A stretch of 17,947 nt of DNA from JASJHI01 sp965371355 (GTDB taxonomy: Bacteria > Actinomycetota > Acidimicrobiia > Acidimicrobiales > Ilumatobacteraceae), in NCBI GenBank assembly GCA_965371355.1, contig CBDUYD010000049.1, positions 1 through 17,947 of the forward strand, written 5' to 3'. The position numbers and the translations under genes are program-made. Shown here piece by piece: positions 15,166 to 17,947 of the stretch (position 1 is its first letter; each line of letters starts with the position of its first letter). The notes under the pieces are model-generated. The model did no database searches. It worked only from the letters and a program-made list of their open reading frames with translations, and was not told the DNA's origin.

Positions 15166-15831
15166 ATGCCGATCGATCGCGGCCACGATCGCGACGTCGA
15201 GCGCGACCTCGAGCTCGCGGCGGGCGCCCATCGACGGCTGCTGGCCGATCTCGATGCGCTCGTCGTCGGCGGGAACCTCGACGTCGGGTCGCCGTCCCGC
15301 CTGCCCGGCTGGACGCGCGGACACGTGCTCGCCCACATCCGCCAGAGCGGCGACGGGTTCAGCCGCATGATCGAGGCGGCGGGCAGGGGAGACGTGGGCG
15401 TGCAGTATCCGGGCGGCGTCGCCGGACGGGCGGCCGACATCGAGGAGGAATCGATCCTGTCGGCGGGTGAGCAGCTCGACCTGCTGCGAGCTTCGATCGG
15501 GAGGATCGAGACCGCATTCGCTGGATCGACGTTGGAGGGCGAGGGCGAGGGCGTACTCGGCGTGGTGAAGGTCGCGGAGCTTCCTTTCATGCGGATACGC
15601 GAGGTCGCGGTCCATCACGTCGACCTCGGCATCGGCTACGAGTTCGAGGATCTGCCCGCGGAGTACATCCGGCTCGAGCTGCGGCGGATGGAGATGCTCT
15701 GGAAGGCGCGTCAGCCGATGGGGATGACCCCCCTGCCGGAGGCTGCGCTCGCCGCGCCGCCGCCGACCCGGCTGGCCTGGCTCGTCGGCCGCACGGAGAT
15801 CGAGGGCCTGGAACCCGCCGCGATCTTCTGA
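15166..15831 (+). CDS. Mycothiol-dependent maleylpyruvate isomerase-family protein
   Basis: DinB-like four-helix metal protein of 221 residues. The N-terminal domain has PGWTRGHVLAHI (48-58) with His53 and His57, and the later IREVAVHHVDLG (144-155) with Glu146 and His150. His53, Glu146 and His150 match the metal-site His-Glu-His spacing of the mycothiol-dependent maleylpyruvate isomerase of Corynebacterium (as I recall it, 52/144/148). The last about 60 residues look like the small C-terminal domain of that family. The true reaction is not shown: most actinobacterial members have unknown substrates, and no gentisate pathway genes are nearby. It converges with the large hypothetical gene, with 19 bp between the stops. 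Its presence implies mycothiol in this organism. Confidence 0.87.
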   Translation: MPIDRGHDRDVERDLELAAGAHRRLLADLDALVVGGNLDVGSPSRLPGWTRGHVLAHIRQSGDGFSRMIEAAGRGDVGVQYPGGVAGRAADIEEESILSAGEQLDLLRASIGRIETAFAGSTLEGEGEGVLGVVKVAELPFMRIREVAVHHVDLGIGYEFEDLPAEYIRLELRRMEMLWKARQPMGMTPLPEAALAAPPPTRLAWLVGRTEIEGLEPAAIF

Positions 15832-15850
15832 ACCGGTCGATCGATTCGGG

Positions 15851-17632
15851 TCAATCGTCCCGGTCGGGCGCCACCGGTGCTCGATCCTCCTCGAGTTCTT
15901 GTATGCCCGGAGCGCTGCGAACCGTGCGCAGGTAGCCGCCGAGCGTTGGGATGAACTGTTCGATGTAGCGCTCCATCCGGTCGACGCGGCGGGTTCGCTG
16001 GGCGAGATCATCGCCTGCCCGATCGACATCGTCGAGGTGTTCGCGCAGCAGCCCCCACTGCTCGTCGGTGACCCGTTCGAGCAACTCGCCGCTGCGTATC
16101 GCCGGATCCCGCGAGACGCGTTCGAGCACCGCGACGGTGATGTGGCGATGGACCGTCGACGAGATCGAGGCGTCGCGGATGCCGTCCGTTCGCTCGGGGC
16201 CGGCGCTGCTCCCAGCCTCGATCGCGGCTCGCGCCGTGACCCGTACGACCTGACCGGCGAACGTTCCGGCAGGCCCGAGCGCAATGTTGGCACCGAACGT
16301 AACGAGGCTGCCCATCCGTTCGCGGTGGGCAAGCGCGGCGGCGGCGACGAGCATGATCTCGGCCTGTTCCGTGCGCGTCGCGTCGGCCACCAGGTCGGTG
16401 AACCGGGCGACGTACTCGAGCCCCACGTGGTCATCGAGATGCCGCCCGAGGTCGGCGACGACACGATCGGTGTAGGCACCGATGGCGACCCCGATCGAAG
16501 CCTGTGCCGCTTCGTCGCGGAGAACTGCTCCGAACAGATCGACGACCTCGTCGTATGAACCGAGCCGGATCGTGGCGTCGGGATCGAACCAGTAGACGGT
16601 GACCGGGTCGGAGTGCTCGTAGCGGATCGCCGGGGCGAGCGTGTCGATGTACATGGTCAACGAGTCGGCCACGCCTCGGGCCATCCCGGGCGCGAAGCCA
16701 CCGTCGAGGCGCCCGTTGGCGAGGCGCGTCAACGATTGCAGAACGGCGTACCCGTCGCGCAGCCGCTCGGGTGCGACGGCGATCGCCGCGAACAGACCGT
16801 TCCACACGACCCGGTTGACGATCTCCTCGTCGAGCGACTTCCACGCCGCGAGGTTGCCGAGTGCGGTCTCGTCGAGCATCAGGTCGAGGCAGCTCGCGGG
16901 CGAGTCGACGAGAAGTTCGAGTAGCGCGTCGACGCCCAGCTCGTAGGCGACCGGATGCAGCTCCGGCACCCACGACTCGACGCGCAGCATCGCCATCGCG
17001 AGGTCCTGGGCAATCGCCGAGAGACGCGGCGAATACGGGGCGGCGAGCGCGATCAGCGGTGACCGCTGCGCCGCGGCGAGGAGGTCGCGACCGAACGAGC
17101 CGTCGGCATCGCTGCCGAGCCGTTCGTCGAGATCGGCCGCCAGCGCGGCGAGCATCGCCACCCAGCGCGGATCGGTGGGATCGATCGTGATGCCCGCGCG
17201 CGCCTGTGCAATGGACATCTCCCCGATCCGTTCGAGCACCTCGGCGTCGCTCAGCCTCGACAGCACGGCGCGGAAGGCGGCGTCGGCGAGGTCGGGTGCC
17301 GATAGCGCGGGCTGCTGTGCGCCGGGGTCGTCGCGACCGCGCGCATCGTCCCCCTGGTGGGTCAGCCAAGTATTCGTCCGCAGCCAGGCGCGGCGGTGTT
17401 GGTCGACGGGACGCGACGTCCAACTCGTCATCGACGTGCTGTGCTCGATCTCGCGGATGAGCGGCATCCAGAGGTCGCTGAGGTTGCGCCGGATGAGCCG
17501 GAGGACGCGCATCGCGTCGGCGGCGGCCGGGTCGGAGCTGTGGATCGCGTCGAGGGCGCGGATCGAGTCCGAGGTGCGACGCCCGAGCGCCCGTACGCGG
17601 GCGGGGTCGTAGCCGATCGAGACGCCGCTCAT
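15851..17632 (-). CDS. Large helical protein of unknown function, coupled to a WxG-type protein
   Basis: I do not recognise this 593-residue protein with confidence. It has no signal peptide and no obvious membrane anchor. Residues about 1-70 look like an amphipathic helical hairpin. Residues about 110-290 are helix-rich with repeated Ala/Leu patterns. The middle has DPVTVYWFDPDATIRLGSYDEVVDLFGAVL, and the tail (about 535-570, EQWGLLREHLDDVDRAGDDLAQRTRRVDRMERYIEQF) may be coiled coil. The plan recalls long actinobacterial proteins that accompany WXG100-type proteins (for example DUF6571), but that is a weak resemblance. Its ATG (17632-17630) overlaps the stop of the 92-residue WxG gene as ATGA, so they are made together and may form a complex or an export substrate. 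Confidence 0.8.
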   Translation of the reverse strand: MSGVSIGYDPARVRALGRRTSDSIRALDAIHSSDPAAADAMRVLRLIRRNLSDLWMPLIREIEHSTSMTSWTSRPVDQHRRAWLRTNTWLTHQGDDARGRDDPGAQQPALSAPDLADAAFRAVLSRLSDAEVLERIGEMSIAQARAGITIDPTDPRWVAMLAALAADLDERLGSDADGSFGRDLLAAAQRSPLIALAAPYSPRLSAIAQDLAMAMLRVESWVPELHPVAYELGVDALLELLVDSPASCLDLMLDETALGNLAAWKSLDEEIVNRVVWNGLFAAIAVAPERLRDGYAVLQSLTRLANGRLDGGFAPGMARGVADSLTMYIDTLAPAIRYEHSDPVTVYWFDPDATIRLGSYDEVVDLFGAVLRDEAAQASIGVAIGAYTDRVVADLGRHLDDHVGLEYVARFTDLVADATRTEQAEIMLVAAAALAHRERMGSLVTFGANIALGPAGTFAGQVVRVTARAAIEAGSSAGPERTDGIRDASISSTVHRHITVAVLERVSRDPAIRSGELLERVTDEQWGLLREHLDDVDRAGDDLAQRTRRVDRMERYIEQFIPTLGGYLRTVRSAPGIQELEEDRAPVAPDRDD

Positions 17633-17907
17633 CCGGCGAGTCGCGCTTGGAGGATGGCGGCCGCGTCGAGCTGTTGCGCCCGCGCCTCCATGAGGAACGC
17701 TTGAAGTCGGAGTTCGACGACAGCCTCCGCCGCCTGCCGCCGATTGGTCGCCAGCAGGTTCTCGCAGAGGAGGGGACGACGGCCGCGCCAGGTGTCCTCG
17801 CGGGCGCATTCGTGGAGCCGCAGCGCCGGCGTCTCGTCGATCGTGCTCGCCAGGTGGAGCAGGTGGCGTGCCCTGCGTCGCAGATGCTCGGCCTGCGGAT
17901 TCGTCAT
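17629..17907 (-). CDS. Small WxG-motif helical protein, WXG100-like
   Basis: The product has 92 residues, close to the 100-residue norm of WXG100 proteins. Residues about 5-25 form a helix (AEHLRRRARHLLHLASTID), W40-R-G42 lies in a turn (REDTWRGRRP), and residues about 45-90 form a second long helix rich in Ala and Arg. This is the helix-WxG-helix plan of the WXG100/ESX family. I do not see a YxxxD/E export signal at the C-terminus, so secretion is not proved. ATG at 17907 has a strong AGGAGG 7 nt upstream, unlike the leaderless genes elsewhere in the window. This suggests it is internal to an operon that begins beyond the right edge. Confidence 0.75.
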   Translation of the reverse strand: MTNPQAEHLRRRARHLLHLASTIDETPALRLHECAREDTWRGRRPLLCENLLATNRRQAAEAVVELRLQAFLMEARAQQLDAAAILQARLAG

Positions 17908-17947
17908 GCGGTGCCCTCCTCGTGCAGCTTCCGGTCCGCAGTGGGCG

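Noticed and set aside
1..17947. CRISPR arrays, tRNA/rRNA genes, insertion sequences or prophage genes
   Set aside because: I saw no regularly spaced direct repeats, no tRNA-like folds, and no transposase, integrase or phage-type proteins. The only repeat is the two-copy palindrome.

Overview
The window is about 17.9 kb of GC-rich, gene-dense DNA. It looks like chromosome from a high-GC actinobacterium. The main pointers are a mycothiol-dependent maleylpyruvate isomerase-type protein, the actinobacterial form of SerC, a short 6-phosphogluconate dehydrogenase paired with Zwf, GTG and TTG starts, and several genes whose start codon sits 6-7 nt after a -10-like hexamer, as expected for leaderless mRNAs. 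An Acidimicrobiia (Ilumatobacter-like) origin is my guess from overall style and cannot be proved here.

Layout, left to right. (1) 1-2423, minus: phosphoserine aminotransferase (serC), preceded by a gene of the glycine/sarcosine/betaine/D-proline reductase selenoprotein B family. That gene is interrupted by an in-frame TGA exactly at the redox-active position (U-P-F-C) and carries a bacterial SECIS-like hairpin just after it. I read it as a genuine selenoprotein of 385 residues, which ordinary gene calling would split in two. (2) 2490-3680, plus: a type I PLP aspartate aminotransferase, divergent from the selenoprotein gene. (3) 3602-4564, minus: a DUF368/PopT undecaprenyl-phosphate translocase, overlapping the aminotransferase tail to tail. 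(4) 4631-7555, minus: cobalamin late-assembly operon cobO-cobU-cobT-cobS. (5) 7556-10710, plus: a cobalamin riboswitch with a ribosome-binding-site sequestering hairpin, then btuF-btuC-btuD, a B12 or corrinoid ABC importer. The cobO and btuF promoters appear to overlap base for base. (6) 10742-11533, plus: a class II aldolase/adducin-type protein with its own promoter built into the btuD stop region. (7) 11639-12529, minus: an EamA/DMT permease. (8) 12601-15095, minus: zwf and gnd, the two dehydrogenases of the oxidative pentose phosphate pathway. (9) 15166-15831, plus: a mycothiol-dependent maleylpyruvate isomerase-family protein. (10) 15851-17907, minus: a coupled pair made of a 92-residue WxG-type helical protein and a 593-residue helical protein I do not recognise, possibly linked to type VII secretion.

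A 55-bp palindromic element occurs twice, at 3-55 and 11544-11598. Each copy sits just beyond the 3' end of a gene, and the base pairing is largely kept where the two copies differ. There are no tRNAs, rRNAs, CRISPR arrays, insertion sequences or phage genes that I can see, and no gene-free stretch above 300 bases; the largest gap, 249 bp, holds the riboswitch.

How the parts connect: the cobalamin block couples salvage and uptake (BtuFCD, riboswitch-controlled) with adenosylation and nucleotide-loop assembly (CobO, CobU, CobT, CobS). The zwf/gnd pair supplies NAD(P)H and pentoses. The selenoprotein is the most unusual feature, because this family is best known from anaerobic amino-acid-fermenting clostridia, whereas the surrounding genes look like those of a free-living actinobacterium.
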